Shown: positions 1 through 12,987, counted from the first letter of the stretch. The stretch is 64,000 bases of DNA from Phoenix dactylifera (GCF_009389715.1 NC_052399.1:15441646-15505645); one strand, 5' to 3'. The notes: generated by a model from the sequence alone, not told the origin. Numbers and translations: made by a program.

Positions 1-853
1 ATGTCCTTGTCTACGTTTCAGTTTTGTTGCATTCATCTTATGTGCCCATAAAACACTCATACTGTGCCAGCTCATTGGTCTATTGCTGGCTGCTAATATT
101 TCCTGGATGACTAGCATCCAAACAACCATGCAGTCAGTACCCTGAATCTTTTACTAAGGTTGCACAACTTGCTTCATAATCAATCCAGCATATTATTTCT
201 CTACCTATTTTACAGGAAGTTAATCTGATCCTTTTTGAGAACTTTGATTCCTCATGCACTTACATTAATACCTGAAACCCACTACTGAACTTAGAATATG
301 TTCCATTCTCCCAATGGGTAAGCCTATCCAAGCTTGAGTGCCCATAAGTGGTATTGGTGCTGAAATCATTGCATTGGAATTGGCTTACCAGCACAACTTA
401 TAATCATTTAACCACTTCGATGAATGCTGTGATCAACTTGCCATAGAAAAGCAAGTTAGCAGGAAATGGAAAGAAATAAATAGTGTTTCTTTTAATTTTT
501 CTTACAAACAAAGTTCTTGAGCAACAATTCATTAACAATCCATTGTTCCAGATAAGCCCTATCTTATCCAGCTACCCCTCTCTAGGAGAAGAGACCAATC
601 TACTGGAACATAAAGAAGGAAATCAGTTTTGTCATAGTTCACTGACTGACTTCATCTCTGAGCAGTATTTATGGAAAAAAGATTGAAAGAAGCTATTAAG
701 CTGACATCAAATATCCAGATGATTGACAACCCATAGCAACATGAAACAGCACTGACCCACAAATATATCCAGAAACATAACAAAAGATAGTACCGTGACC
801 TTGACCCATAGGTATTGCAATCACAGACTTATACTTCATGGGACTCAACTCAC
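1..853. other. Presumed intron of SNI1
   Basis: No exon resembling the next part of SNI1 is visible on the minus strand, and no other gene or repeat was recognised. It is most simply a long intron downstream of SNI1 exon 5. Confidence 0.4.
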
Positions 854-1788
854 CGAAGAGTCGAACAAGTAATCTAAACTTTTACCAGCAGCCACCGCCT
901 CGGCATGGCTAGCTTCCGGGCCAACAATAAACGGGGACCATGCCTGCAAACGCAAACTCAGATCATCAGCAAATGATCGCTACAAGAAATCGAAAACACT
1001 GATCTTCAAAACAAAAAGAAAAAAGAAAAGAAAAGAAAAAACATAAAACATCTCAAAGAAACTCCTCGTACGACAATCTGGTTACTTTTCCTAAGGAAAA
1101 ATAGATAACAACGAAAGACGACAATTTGATACCTCTTTAACCACAACAAGCTCACCGGCTCTACCAGAAGTTGATTTGGGCTTATCTGAACACGTAAAAT
1201 AGACTCTTGGGTAACGCTATACAAAATAACGACAAAGATTTTAGCGTCATCACCTGAGCATCGTTGCAATCAAAAATAAAATTTAAAAAAAAAACAAGAA
1301 ACACCTGGTCTAACTCGTTTAGAAGCTGGTAGCTGACCATGGCCAGTTCCAAAGATTTGCTGTCTCTGAGAATCTGAAATATCGCATCAAACATTCTCCT
1401 TCTCGGAAGGGGAAAAACAGGAGGAAGAAAAACAAAAAGAAGCTGATAAAGATTCTTGACATAATAGAAACATGGGATTCCCCCCTAAAATCCAAGGGTT
1501 TTCAGTTAACAGGAGAGGGATGAGAAGGGGGACGAAGGAGATGATACCAAGAAGGAGCAAAAGGGGACTCGGAGGCAAGAGAAGCGAATCGGACGGCTTC
1601 CAAGAACGAGAGCCCTGAGAAGAAGGGGAAAGAAAGGTCACCAGGCAAGAAAAAAGAATGAGAGATGGAAAAGGAGGAGAGGGATTACGATCGTCGTGAA
1701 TATCGCGGGCCTCTTTGATGCCGGAGGAGTCGAGTATGGCCATGGTGTTCTCTTCGAAACCTCCGTTAGTTATTCTAGGGTTCTCCAT
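854..1788 (-). CDS. SNI1: SNI1 (negative regulator of systemic acquired resistance), exons 1-5, 3' part outside window
   Basis: Five coding exons join in frame: 1689-1788, 1548-1614, 1305-1398, 1133-1216 and 854-943, all with GT/AG borders. The conceptual product contains LDSSGIKEARDIHDDR, FLEAVRFASL, MFDAIFQILRDSKSLEL, RYPRVY and ELVVVKEAWSPF, the same order and spacing as Arabidopsis SNI1 from memory. SNI1 is known as a nuclear armadillo-like protein that represses salicylic-acid immunity and associates with the SMC5/6 DNA-repair complex. The start is the ATG at 1786-1788, which gives an N-terminus of family length. About 145 residues are present; the family is roughly 430, so the rest should lie to the left of the window. 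I could not find exon 6 in positions 1-853, so the next intron is long or the gene is interrupted. Product identity is secure; completeness is unknown. Confidence 0.85.
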
Positions 1789-1897
1789 TGCAGTTTTCAA
1801 GGGGGAGCAAGTGGAGGTTTCGAACGAGAGCAAGAATATCAAGAAGCCATGGAAGAGGGATATTAACCCCGTAAGAAAGCATGAAGCAGCGGTGTAC

Positions 1898-1900
<3 letters not shown>

Positions 1901-1945
<45 letters not shown>
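1901..1945. repeat. (TA)n microsatellite
   Basis: An uninterrupted TA dinucleotide run of about 22 units lies just upstream of the SNI1 start. Confidence 0.95.
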
Positions 1946-1948
<3 letters not shown>

Positions 1949-1957
1949 GAGATATAT

Positions 1958-2402
1958 ATATAATAGATTTTTTTATACGAATATTTTTAAAAAAATTTAA
2001 ATTTACATGAATATTTACTTAAAATTTATATTTATTTCTGTATTCTACTTAAAATTTATATTTATTTCTGTATTCTATTAAACACTGTTTTTACACAAAT
2101 GTCCACTGATCTTCCAGCACTATTAATAAATTAAATTTATTTTAATTAAAAATAAAATATAATTTTAAAATAATTTTTTTCATCGCAATCATCTTATAAA
2201 AATTTTTTTTGCATGTCTATTTATTTTAGTTATTCTAATTTAAAATAATTAATTTTTTGAACGGCATTAAATAATATGAATGTATATATAAAATAAAAAA
2301 AATAAAATAGCAACATAAATTTTTACGAATATATATATATTAATTTTTAAAATATATTTATATAAAATTTATTATTTAAGAGAATATTTATGTAAAAAAA
2401 AG
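1958..2402. mobile_element. AT-rich long-inverted-repeat element, related to 33.9-35.4 kb
   Basis: The two ends read as degenerate inverted copies of one another. The right half, read on the minus strand, shares a series of blocks with the element at 33.9-35.4 kb, including TTGCTATT followed by a TTTTTTATT stretch, then AATGCCGTT next to AAAAAATTAA. It has no coding capacity. It is probably a non-autonomous DNA element; the superfamily is undetermined and the exact borders are uncertain. Confidence 0.45.
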
Positions 2403-2541
2403 TCTAAATATGATAGTGGGGAGGCCTTGGGCTTTCCAAGAGAGGTATCCTGTTGGAAAAGTTCCGAAAAGGATTTCTTATCATTAAAATTGAATACAGC
2501 CTCAGAGGAGAAAAAAGTTTAACGTATTTGAGCAGGGAGCC

Positions 2542-2986
2542 CTTTTTTTTTTTTTTTGCTAAACCGGGTGATCTATACAACGCGTATGCGGATGCATCCA
2601 ATAAAGTCGGAAAACAAAACATCTCGGAGCTCCCAGGGCAGCTTCCTGTCCCCTGCCCTTAGGGTACTACTGGCATGGTTAGCCACATACATGGCCACCC
2701 AATCCGTAGCCCCGTTGGCTTCTCTAAACACATGCTTCGCCTGGACCACCCCTCCGTCCCTCATCATCAACCCGATATCGCGGATCAAGTGATGGTCGAC
2801 AGCACCGGCCCTCTAACCCCCCTGGATCCAACTAATGACCGTAGCCGAGTCTCCCTCCAAGATGACTGATCTAGCTGAGAGCACACGCTGAGCGTGTCGA
2901 AGATCCGCCCAGGCAGCTCTCAGTTCCGCTCCAGGAACCATGCAGTCAAATAACTGACAGCCTCCCGCCGCCACTACCCTAGAGGT
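2542..2986 (-). mobile_element. 5'-truncated LINE tail (RNase H part) with target-site duplication
   Basis: Reading the minus strand gives a C-terminal RNase H segment (VVAAGGCQLFD, PGAELRAAW, LEGDSATVISWIQ) followed by HVFREANGATDWVA and a poly(A) tail, seen as T's from 2542. It closely matches the same segment of the full-length LINE at 50.3-57.0 kb. An exact 11-bp target duplication, AGCAGGGAGCC, flanks it at 2531-2541 and 2987-2997, so both ends are defined. The coding part is split into two frames and is not functional. Confidence 0.9.
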
Positions 2987-3339
2987 AGCAGGGAGCCTTT
3001 TGAGGAAGAAGGGTTGCAGCCTGTTGGGTCTGGGCAACAAAACTCTTATTTCCAAATGTAGAAGATAAGAAACTAGCTTATCTAATTAATGTGTAATAAG
3101 AATATACGAGGATACTAACAAATTTTCCACCTCAGAGAAACTAGGGTTTATTTGTTTCCCTCCCAAGTAATGTAGGCATGCATACTGAACACCAAAAACA
3201 AAAAAAAGGGGAGAAGTGAGAAGATGTCCATGGTGAAATATCATACATCTACTACTGAATGCTTACTTACTTGGTAGGTTCACTTGCTGCTTAGATCAGA
3301 GACCAGAGTGCAGGGGTTTGATTCTAAGTGGCTTCAGCC

Positions 3340-3765
3340 TTTTTTTTTTTTTTTTTGCTTGCTAAAACGAAGGATCGTACATAACATGTATGAATACAGC
3401 CAGAAAAATCAAAAAACAAAACATTGCGGAGGGCACTAGGTAACTCCACCTTTCCCACCTATAGAAGGTTTTCTGAATGATTGGCGACAAAGAACGCCAC
3501 CTAATCCGCAACCGCATTTATCTCTCTGAACACATGTCTCGGCTGAATAATCATCTCGTCCCCCACCATGGCTTGGACGTCTCTCACCAACAAGTGGTAG
3601 TCGCTGACCCCACCTGAATTTTGTAAAAGCCATCCAATGACTGTCGCAGAGTCGTCCTCCAGAAGAACATCTCTAGCCTGCAGCGCGCATCGCACATATC
3701 TCAATCTTGTCCAGGCTGCCCTTAACTCCGCCCCTGCTCTCAACTCGGCCCTCTTTTTGAGCAGG
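3340..3765 (-). mobile_element. 5'-truncated LINE tail (RNase H part)
   Basis: A T-run at 3340-3357 is the poly(A) tail of a minus-strand insert. The sequence before it encodes ELRAAWTRLRYVRCALQAR, LLEDDSATVIGWL and RHVFREINAVAD, the RNase H domain of the same LINE family. A short internal duplication (AELRAGAELRA) is present. It is more diverged than the 2.5-kb copy, and no clear target duplication was found, so the right border is approximate. Confidence 0.8.
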
Positions 3766-5309
3766 TACTGAGGCTCTAATAAAACTAGGGTGAGGTAGGA
3801 ATGGAATAAATAACTTTCGATTGATTCATGGTATCCGGAACTCGAGGAAAAAAAGTAGTAGCTGGATATGTGAGGAAAACATAATGCCATTGATGAATGG
3901 GTTGAGTCATTGTCCGATCACGCTGATCATAAAAATTGATCTATCTGACTTATCTTAATAGAACTCAATTGTCAGTATTAAAAACAATATTTTTAGGTTT
4001 AGATTATATTAGTTAGGTTTACCAGCTCGGTCACTATTCATGGTTGTTGAGTTTGAGCCGCCTAGCCCTAGAGTTCAAACTCAAGTAGTTGATCATCGAT
4101 CATGTCGGAATGTTGAGCTCTCAACTGAAAAGAGTATGAAACATTTTAGCCAGGTCCTACCCAAATAAAGCTCCCACTGTTTCAAGCCAATCCAGTCACC
4201 GAGGTGTCAGATCCTACTTCGTGGCCAAAATATCCAATCCCATGTTTTACTGGATAGAACTTGGAAGCCCGCTGCCGGTCTCCCCTACTGCTTCTAGAAA
4301 TACTTGCACAATATTTGCCAAAGAAGCTGGCTTATACATCCACCTTACTCCATTCAAGTGCTTCTTCCTCAAAAAGGGCAAGAAAAGTCTCCTTCTTTCA
4401 CTCAAAAAGAAATGCTACCACCAGCACGTAATCATCTTAATAGTTTTTGGATTGGGGCTGTATCAACTATTAGCTCACCCTTGTGCAGGTCTCAAAGCAT
4501 TCTGAACCTTCCTATTCATCCATCCATGTAGCTCTCGAAGTAGCTATTGCATGATTGAATAATTGATTCATGCAAATAAAGACGAGTTAGGAAGGATTAA
4601 TCTTCCTTCGCACGAATCTATTATTGGATCGCACAATAGTTTTTCAAAACTGTGCAGACAGCCGGATAAAGGAGTTTGGACTGCTTTGAGAGCTATGTAT
4701 GTCGCGAAAGGAGATCAATATTTTTCTTTTTTTTTGGGGGGGGGGGGGAGGGTCAAAAAAAGGAGGGAGGAATTAACACCACCTGCGTAGCAGCCCCCAC
4801 TGGGCCCCACTTTTACCAGAAAATGTTTGATGTCGGTAGAAAATTTTTCATGCCCTTCTTACCAGCATGTGTGAATCCGCATGTGAGTACGCCATCCTAG
4901 CACCACCTCAGTACGAGAGGACTAATAGCACTTCCAACGGGTAAATCAGGCGGGAGGCATCCGATCTTTACATTTAATCGACGTCCGCATATTTCAAACC
5001 TAGATTATTTTGTTGGAAACAAAGCCTTATTTTAACTGTGCTACCATCTTGGTGGTACCACAGCCCATAGTTTTCATGGTGCATGCATCCATTTTCTCTA
5101 CTTCAGCGGCACTCATTGCAGCATTCGCGATTCTTCCATACTATATACACCTACGGAAGAATTAACTACACCCCAACTACTCGAAACAGTATTTCGTCCC
5201 ATCCCAGTTGTCATCGGTCTATACCGGCAGCGAGGCCCACGACAGCCGTTTGGTAGTGCAAGCATTAAGTAGCACGGGCAGGGCTCCATATCCAGCCTGG
5301 GTTCTTTCT
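3766..5309. other. Intergenic stretch without recognised gene
   Basis: No coding region with family similarity was found. It contains a G-run near 4735-4749 and a short match to a conserved large-subunit rRNA loop near 4906-4922 that is too small to call. Confidence 0.5.
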
Positions 5310-5315
5310 TATAAA
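5310..5315 (+). promoter_or_regulatory. Candidate TATA box of the GDSL gene
   Basis: TATAAA lies about 50 bases upstream of the GDSL start codon at 5366. That is close for a TATA box, implying a very short 5' UTR. Confidence 0.45.
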
Positions 5316-5365
5316 GGCCAGCCATGGGGTAGCTTTTTCTTTTTTGGTCGAAGACGGAGTAAGAG

Positions 5366-8300
5366 ATGATGACGAGGTCGGGAGCCATCGTGGCTGTGCT
5401 GCTGCTGGTGGCATTGCAGATGAGTGCAATGGCAGCGGGGCCGCAACCACCGAGGAGGCGGTGGAACACGACGTGCATTCTGGTGTTCGGAGACTCAACT
5501 GTGGATCCTGGAAACAACAACAGGCTGCCGACGGACTCCAAGGCCAACTTTCCGCCGTATGGCAAGGACTTCTTCCATGGCCAACCCACAGGGCGGTTCT
5601 GCGACGGCAGGCTCGCCACTGACTTCATTGGTAATTAACTTCTAGTTATATATATATATATATTTATAAGCTTCCAGCCCTCCCCCTCTCCTCATGCACC
5701 ATTACCATTTTGTTTACAATATTTACGAATATCAATAATTAACATCAAGAAATTCTTATATTTGTAGAAATATCTTCTAACAAGTTTGTTAATATATATA
5801 TATATATATATATATATTTATGCTACAATTTGAAAGTAATGTTAATATATAAATTTTTAATATATACTTTATAATTTTTAACATATCTTCAATATAAAAT
5901 ATTGTTGGATTAATGATTGAGATCCATAGCCATAGTTGAGATCCCATAGCCATAATTAATCGATCCCGCACATCCTTATTTGGGATTAGAATTGAACACA
6001 CAATTAATTAATGTATACTTTAAACCAGTATTTTTATTTTATTTTATAATATTCTAACTTATTAGTGAGAAAAATAAATATAGGCTTCAGTATTAGTACT
6101 TGATTATTTATGATAAGTATTTAGTGAAGTGTTATTTCTCTCTATTTAAAAATATTAAAATAATATTGCATATTCTATGACAACGATGAGCTACAAAAAC
6201 TAATACAAGCAATTTATTATGAATGCAACATAAATTTTTATTTCCCAAAAAATACTACTAAAAAAAATATTGTGCTGCAATAAAGACGGGCTATATATAG
6301 ACTAATATTCAGAAATTTATTATAAATGCTGGACAAAATGTTATTTCCTGCTATTTTTTAAAAATATAATTAAAATAATATTGTGGATTCTATGATTTTT
6401 TGTAATGACCTCTTATATTAAAATGAAAAATCCAACTGAACAATAGGAAAAAAAAAAAGAAGCAAAGAAAAGACCAAGACCTTTATATGCTTGGGTTTGG
6501 ATTCAACGTCAATGTTTTGCTTCATGGTGGAAACTTGCTGTTTAAAAACCTTAAAGAAGAGGGGGGGGGGGGGACTACTCATGCATGAGATGTAACCGAT
6601 GCATGGGACGCAATCACGACGGTCCTCGTAATGCATCATGACAGCATTTATTCTGGAAGTTAGAGTGTGGGACATGGCAATGCTAATTTTGTGCACAAAT
6701 TAATGTGCTAACTAACTATGTGCAAGACGGATAGAGCGAAACATGTAGCAATTAATAAACCAATCTAACTCTTAGGACCACCTCACAATAGCTGTCACAA
6801 CTCACAAGGCCCCTCATTGATGTTGATCTACTTCCCACCATCCTATCACCGGATCGCTGATAGTTAGGTGTGGCTTAACCATGTAGGACAAAAAGTCCAC
6901 AAATAACAGTTCCTTAATTTCACGGCCTACATCAAGTATTAGTTAGCAGGAACTCAACATGTACTCTAACAAAAACATGAGTTTGGATCCTCTACGATGC
7001 ATGATTTGTCCTGTGGAGAGCGATACAGCTCTGGATGACCGCCGCATTATTCAATCACACAAACAAATGCTTTATATGCCATACACTGTGCTCTATCTGA
7101 TAGCCGTCCACCTCTATGATTGGATGATGTGGTGGCCCTTCAGATTATAGCTCTCAGCTATGATACAAAATATGGATCCAAGATCAAAATGTGGGGTGCC
7201 AAATTTTGTGGCCGTAAGGAAAACTCTTTGACATCTGGTGGTGGAGGCCGCCATGCCTTCTCAATTGTGGACATTACAGTGTAGCCGACAATTCACCAGT
7301 TGGTCAAATTTTTCTTAAGCCGCAATGGCTCCTCATGGCAACCCGGAAAGAACATCATGGAAGGAAGGGAACAAAACATTGGGCACAGCATGAAAGCAGC
7401 CAGAAGAACGTAAATGAAAACCAGCCTCTACATTCCCATCAGCTCCTTCCGAGAGCTTCATTTTACTCTGTGAACAAGCAGGCAAACTCCCTTCCTCTCC
7501 AGCCAATCAAGAAAAACATATATAAGTGTAATTGCTTGATGTTCTTCCATTATAGGATTTAAGCTCACTCTGTACTTGGTCTCTGCAATGACAACTAGTG
7601 GATTTGCAATGTTGCAGCTGAGGCATTCGGCATTTCAAAGAGCATTCCAGCTTTTTTGGACCCAAATCTCAGTCTAGAACAGCTTCAATATGGAGTTAGT
7701 TTTGCATCAGCTTCTTCCGGATATGATGAGTTTACCGCTACAACTGCAGTACGGTGCCCCACAAAAACTCTTTCTTTCTACATTTTATATGATAATATAT
7801 ATTACTTTTCCTTTTTTTTTGATAGAGAGATTGAGATTGAGAGAGAGAGAGAGAGAGAGTCACCCTGTTCCCATTCACCGAAAATGAAGGAAACATGAGA
7901 ACCCAGCTGAAGCTGAGGAACGTGAAAGTAATTATAGCTTGGGAAAATGTTTGATCAATCTTACTACAACTAGATATGAGATTGAATCCTTGACTAGCGA
8001 AATCGGTCGGATATGACATGGATATACTAAACCAAGTCATGAAAACACAAGAGCTAGGTAGTAAATTAGTAATGAGATTTTTTTTTGAGAAAAGCCAGCA
8101 ATGAGAAACTCGAGATGATTTTATTACTTGTATATATTTTTAAACACATAGGTTCAATGCCAGGATCTACTTTTTGCAATAAAGATCTTTATGGTGAAAT
8201 GTCCTATAAAATATTTTGAAGCTATTTCTCTAATCCATTTTCTGGATTGTAGTACCTTCAATAGTTTGAAGCTATTTCTCTAAATATTTTATCTTCTTAA

Positions 8301-10350
8301 AAGAAATATTTAAAGGTTTTCAAAATGATATAACAACCCGAAAATTTCACTCAAAATTTATCGCTCTTTTTGAATTGATCTCATGAAGTGCGCCACGTAA
8401 CAAAGTTGAGTGAATGTTGAAAGCCACTTCAAGCGATTTTTACAAAGAGGATGGGAGTAGCTCTTCTGCATGGAAGACCATCTTGTACGTTGCCCGATTA
8501 TATTTTGTTACACAAGATTTTGCATGATCATACAAGCTCACACTCAATCATGCATCTCAAATTTTCTTCCAAGTATGATTGGATGGTCGTGCAAGCAAAA
8601 GACATTAATCATCTTTCATACAAAAGATGGGCTAATCCCACTCCTCCATTTAGAGTCGCTCCATCTACACTAGTACATAAATCTCATCCAAAATTATTTA
8701 GTTGGCTTGAACATGCACCTTTTACTTTGTCATTCAAATTTTGTTTAGATAGTTAGTATCCCTCCGCAGAGATCCTAAATGGTGGCATCTCCACCATATT
8801 TCCAAAATAAAAGAGAGTAAAACAATCTTAGCTTAAAGTCGTAACTTGATTTGATAGAGATAATTTAAAAGCTTCTCCAGTGTTAACTTCTCCATTTAGG
8901 TATTTATTTTCAAAAAAAGTATCATATTTATTCAATTATTCCTAATATAACCATCCAATGGTACTAACCTGCAAAACTCTTTCCTTACTACATATATGCA
9001 CTTATCCTTAAACTATATAAAAGTGCCTTAATTTCTTAGTTTTTAAATTTCAAGAATAACCCTACAAAATTACTATTAAAATTTAAAGTATTTCTATAAC
9101 AACTCTAATGGATTTCTTTTAAAAGATTTGAAACATACTAGACTTCTCTCTCGGAAAAAAAAGGGTTTTCTAACATTAATGGACTTTGAGGAAAAATCCA
9201 ATCCAATTTAATAAAATTTTTAAGAAATATAAACTAATTAACTTCATGCCTTTTAGAATTATAAGATTTTAATTAAATTATTTAGCATTCATGCACATAT
9301 AACTAAAATCAGGTTGCAGTGCGATATATCCAGAACGAAAGGGTTTAGGCTCCAATAAATTATTGCTCCTGCATAAGATGAAAAGAACAAGAAATTAGCC
9401 TTTTGTGTGGTCTAAAGAATTGCTGCACCAACTGACTATAACCATTTGAGCTTTTATTCTACAGCTAAGCATAGCGTCCTAAGGTTAATTTCTCTTGCAA
9501 TTTTTCTCGCTTGGGTTGCAGAATGTGCTTCCATTTTCCAAGCAGTTGGAATATCTAATGCATTATAAGATCCATCTCAGAAGGAAGGTTGGACCTGCGA
9601 AAGCCGAGCAGACTGTGAAGAATGCCCTCTTTGTAGTGAGTGCCGGCGGCAACGATTTCATCCAAAATTACTTTTTGCTATCCAATCGGTCAGGGCAATT
9701 CACGGTGCCACAGTATGAGGACTTCTTAATCACACTCATGTCAAAGTATATCAAGGTATTCATCCCAACTATTTTAATCACATACTTTATTTCTTGCTCT
9801 CCATATCCTTTACTAACTTTCTCTGAAAATTCAGGAAATGCATAGACTTGGTGGAACAAAGTTTTTGGTGGTCGGTCTTCCTCCAATGGGTTGTCTCCCA
9901 CTTGTCAAAACACTTACGAACACTAAAAATTGTGTTAGTAGCTACAATGATGCGGCCATATCATTCAACTCAAAGGTAGTAGCACAACTGCATGCTCTAA
10001 AGGAGATATTAGGAGTGAAAGCTACTTATCTCGATATTTATGGAATTTTAAGTGAGGCCACAGAGAACCCCACGAAGTATGGTAAGTAATGGCTGCATAT
10101 CTAAATTCTTATGCTGGTCTGGAGACTCTCATAAGTGCTTCATTTCCTTGAGATTGTAGGATTGGTAGAGACATCGAAGGGGTGCTGCGGTTCAGGAGTG
10201 GTAGAGGTGGGGGAGGCATGCCAAGGTCTAAGCACGTGTAGTAATCCGAGCAGGTACTTGTATTGGGATGCTGTTCATCTCACTGAAAGAGCGTATCAGG
10301 TTATTGCAGATGCAGCACTAGGTATTCTTGCCAAGGAGGGTTGGAGCTGA
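5366..10350 (+). CDS. GDSL esterase/lipase, five exons, complete
   Basis: Exons 5366-5630, 7618-7748, 9522-9755, 9835-10081 and 10160-10350 join in frame to 355 residues, normal for plant SGNH/GDSL hydrolases. A hydrophobic signal peptide covers about residues 6-24, so the product is probably secreted or apoplastic. Block I is [12 protein letters not shown] with the nucleophile Ser44. The block II glycine is about Gly123 in [10 protein letters not shown], and the oxyanion Asn176 is in [13 protein letters not shown] follows, and the catalytic Asp329 and His332 are in WDAVHLTE. The family hydrolyses ester bonds of lipids, cutin or cell-wall esters; the substrate cannot be read from sequence. 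The in-frame ATG pair at 5366-5371 opens the signal peptide. Intron 1 (2.0 kb) and intron 2 (1.8 kb) hold microsatellites and a 14-base G-run but no recognised transposon. All key residues are intact. Confidence 0.92.
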
Positions 10351-12267
10351 AGACATCCTATAGTTGTGTTGTAGTGGTGTAGAATATTGTACTGCTGATG
10401 CTATTGCTGCTGCTGCTGCTTTTCTCGTTCTCCTGCTTGCTTTTGCTGCCACTTAGATTACAAGCAGCATATCTATGTATGTGGATCAGATAATACTGTG
10501 TTTTCTAGGCTCTGAAATGAGGATCAAGCGCGTATCATCAAACTAAGTTGCACTGGCAGCAGCAACAAGCTGTGCATGCTTAAGTTTGCAAATAATCTTA
10601 TATCATGAATCATTTAGTTGAAGATGGCATGTGACATTCCATGGTAAGTACTCTTTTTCATCCTCACCTCTCACACTCTCTCACGCAGCTCAAACTTTAA
10701 ATTCTTGGATAACGGTGCTGGTGCATCCAAATAGAAAACCGCAGTTATTATCCTACAGATGTAGAGAACGAAATATGTTGAAATATGTGCGGCGGCATCA
10801 TTAATTATCCATACCTGAACTTGTCCTGCATGATTAAAAATTTGCACCTCGGAACAAATCAACTATGAATGGTATAACGTATTGTTTACTCACCCATATG
10901 GAGAGCATTCAGATGGGTTTTGCATGTTCCCGTGGTTACACTCAAAAGGTCCTGCTTATTACTTCCAGCTCGGGGCCCCACCAAGCCATCTATTCATTGA
11001 AGTTGTCAATAACTGTGTAACGGGAATTTTAAGTATCTAATTTCACGCCCGCAATGCGGTTCTCTTCTATGAAGTGAGGGTACGTAGTTCTCTTCTTCCT
11101 CTTCCCAAAAAAGAGGAATTCTCTTTTGGATGAACATGTTATATAGGGATTTTATAGATTCATAAAATTATCATGTTTGCTTGTGTCGCTTCTGATCTTG
11201 TAGCAAAAAGGTTTTTACGGCTTGCAGCGCAACAAATATCTCCCAAGTTTGAGGTAATATTCCTAATTAAAATGGATATTATAGTTTACGGCAAACAAAT
11301 TCTGAAAGCTCTTACAGTTTGCTGAAGTCTGCACTTACGAGATTTAAGAAGTTGACGAAGATGAGTAAAAAACATAAATATATAGGATTAAGATCAACAG
11401 GTGACATATTTGCTTGTGCATGTATGGTTGCATGTAAGTGTGGATTTCTTGCGAGTCCAGTTACTGCAACTAGAACATTTTTAATATTAATTTACCGTAA
11501 GTGCATGCTCCCACGAGCCAATAAACTATTATCAAGAATGTTTTCAGTGAGAAAGAAGCACAATTATTTCAAAAATATTCAGGGTATGCAATCAGAATCC
11601 TTGAGGAAGGCAACAATAATCTACATCCTCACATTATATAGCACATTACATGGTATATAAACTAATGCGATGAAGTCCTTTGAGTAGGTAAATTGTTCCA
11701 AGATTCACAAGGAAAAGAAAATAACTCGAACATAACTTTGGAACACCTCAGCATATTGTATTAGAAACAATTTATACCTCTTTAAGCTTCTGAGCTTTGA
11801 TTTCCATCTGTGCTAATAACGGAGTCTTCCAACTTTGAGCATAGATAACATGGCAAAACAAAATTCTGTCTCAAATTAATGCTCACTAATAAGATGAGTT
11901 TAATTATAACACTATGTCAATGTCCAATATGACAACAAACTAATGCTCATAATTACAGTAAAGGAGCAGTAATGAACCTAAAGTAAATAATAATAATTAT
12001 TAGTACGAAGAAAACTAATACATATGCTGCAACTCCTGAATGTGCTGGAACTCCTCTCCTAGCAAGAGACCTCTCTGCTAACCCCTCCTAGTTATTCCAT
12101 CTCCTTTACCATCTACGGTTGAGTATGAAAAAAAAAAAAACGAAAAACAGAAATTAAAAGAAGAAGCCAATTCATGAGACGAACAACAATTCAATCTTTA
12201 GAAAAAAAATTACCAAGTTAAATAGGCAGCGAATTACCTCTTACATATCCTATCTTCCTGCGTTCAT
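10351..12267. other. 3' region of GDSL gene and intergenic DNA
   Basis: Begins with the GDSL 3' UTR, including a short GCT-repeat tract near 10400-10425. No further gene or mobile element was recognised before the LOB-domain gene. Confidence 0.5.
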
Positions 12268-12987
12268 CTAATGATATAATGCACCGTGACCATTGTTTCC
12301 CTGTCCTCCGGGTTGGTGCATATAGATAGGAGGATGGGGATTATGGTATCCGTTGATCAAATTCCCATTGTTAATAAGAGGGTAGTTGACCATATGCTGA
12401 GGTACCACTTCAGCGAGGTGCATGGCTCCGCCGACGTCGCCGCCGTTGTTATTGATGCCTCGACGGATTAAGTTAGCACCACCGTTGTTGTTGTGATTAT
12501 TGCCGTTCGCCCAAAACCGACCCGGCTGCGGAACAGGCGAACGGTAAGGCTGCGGCAGGGGCTGACGACTGCAGTGGCCGCACTCTCGGATGACGCGGCG
12601 GAGCATGGCGTTCTCCTCCTTGAGTCTTATGACCTCGTTGTAGCAGCCATTAGCAGGGTCGATACTTCTCCAGTCAGCCTCCCACATCAAGGTATCGGCG
12701 CAGCGCTCCCGTTCGGGGATGCTGTCATTGGCCTTCAACATCTTGGTGAGGTTGCTGACGCCGTAAACCTTATGCACCTGGCCGAACTCCCTCGTCCTAT
12801 CGGCCGGGAAGTAGGGGGCCAGCTCGCAGCTCTCGGAACACTTCTTCCTCTGGTGCTTGCACGACGCGCATGCCTGGTGGCCGCCCTGCCCTGCGCCGGC
12901 ACCAGCGACAGGGGCCGGTGCCGGGGCCGGCGCTGGCCCCACAGGAGGAGGCAGGGGTTGGAGAGGATGGGGGACGTTTCTCTGCAT
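12268..12987 (-). CDS. LOB-domain (LBD) transcription factor, class I, single exon
   Basis: The 239-residue frame starts with ATG at 12987. After a Pro/Ala-rich leader of about 35 residues comes the LOB C-block CASCKHQRKKCSESC (C-x2-C-x6-C-x3-C), a DNA-binding zinc motif. The GAS block is FGQVHKVYGVSNLTKML. A leucine-rich stretch, VIRLKEENAMLRRVI, replaces the canonical class I coiled coil and could dimerise. The C-terminus is Asn/Gly/Pro-rich and disordered, as is common for activation regions. LBD proteins act in the nucleus in lateral organ boundary, root and pollen development. The HQRKKCSE variant and the ERERCADTLMWEADW segment suggest a divergent LBD subgroup rather than ASYMMETRIC LEAVES2; I do not assign a member number. 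The unusually GC-rich coding region contrasts with AT-rich flanks. Confidence 0.9.
   Translation of the reverse strand: MQRNVPHPLQPLPPPVGPAPAPAPAPVAGAGAGQGGHQACASCKHQRKKCSESCELAPYFPADRTREFGQVHKVYGVSNLTKMLKANDSIPERERCADTLMWEADWRSIDPANGCYNEVIRLKEENAMLRRVIRECGHCSRQPLPQPYRSPVPQPGRFWANGNNHNNNGGANLIRRGINNNGGDVGGAMHLAEVVPQHMVNYPLINNGNLINGYHNPHPPIYMHQPGGQGNNGHGALYH

Noticed and set aside
3240-3339. GGGTTTGATTC resembling a Pol III box B just before a T-run, suggesting a second SINE
   Set aside because: No convincing box A, and the T-run is better explained as the LINE tail at 3340.
4906-4922. CCTCAGTACGAGAGGAC, like the sarcin-ricin loop of large-subunit rRNA, suggesting an organelle or rDNA fragment
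   Set aside because: Only about 16 bases match and neighbouring sequence does not follow rRNA; too short to call.
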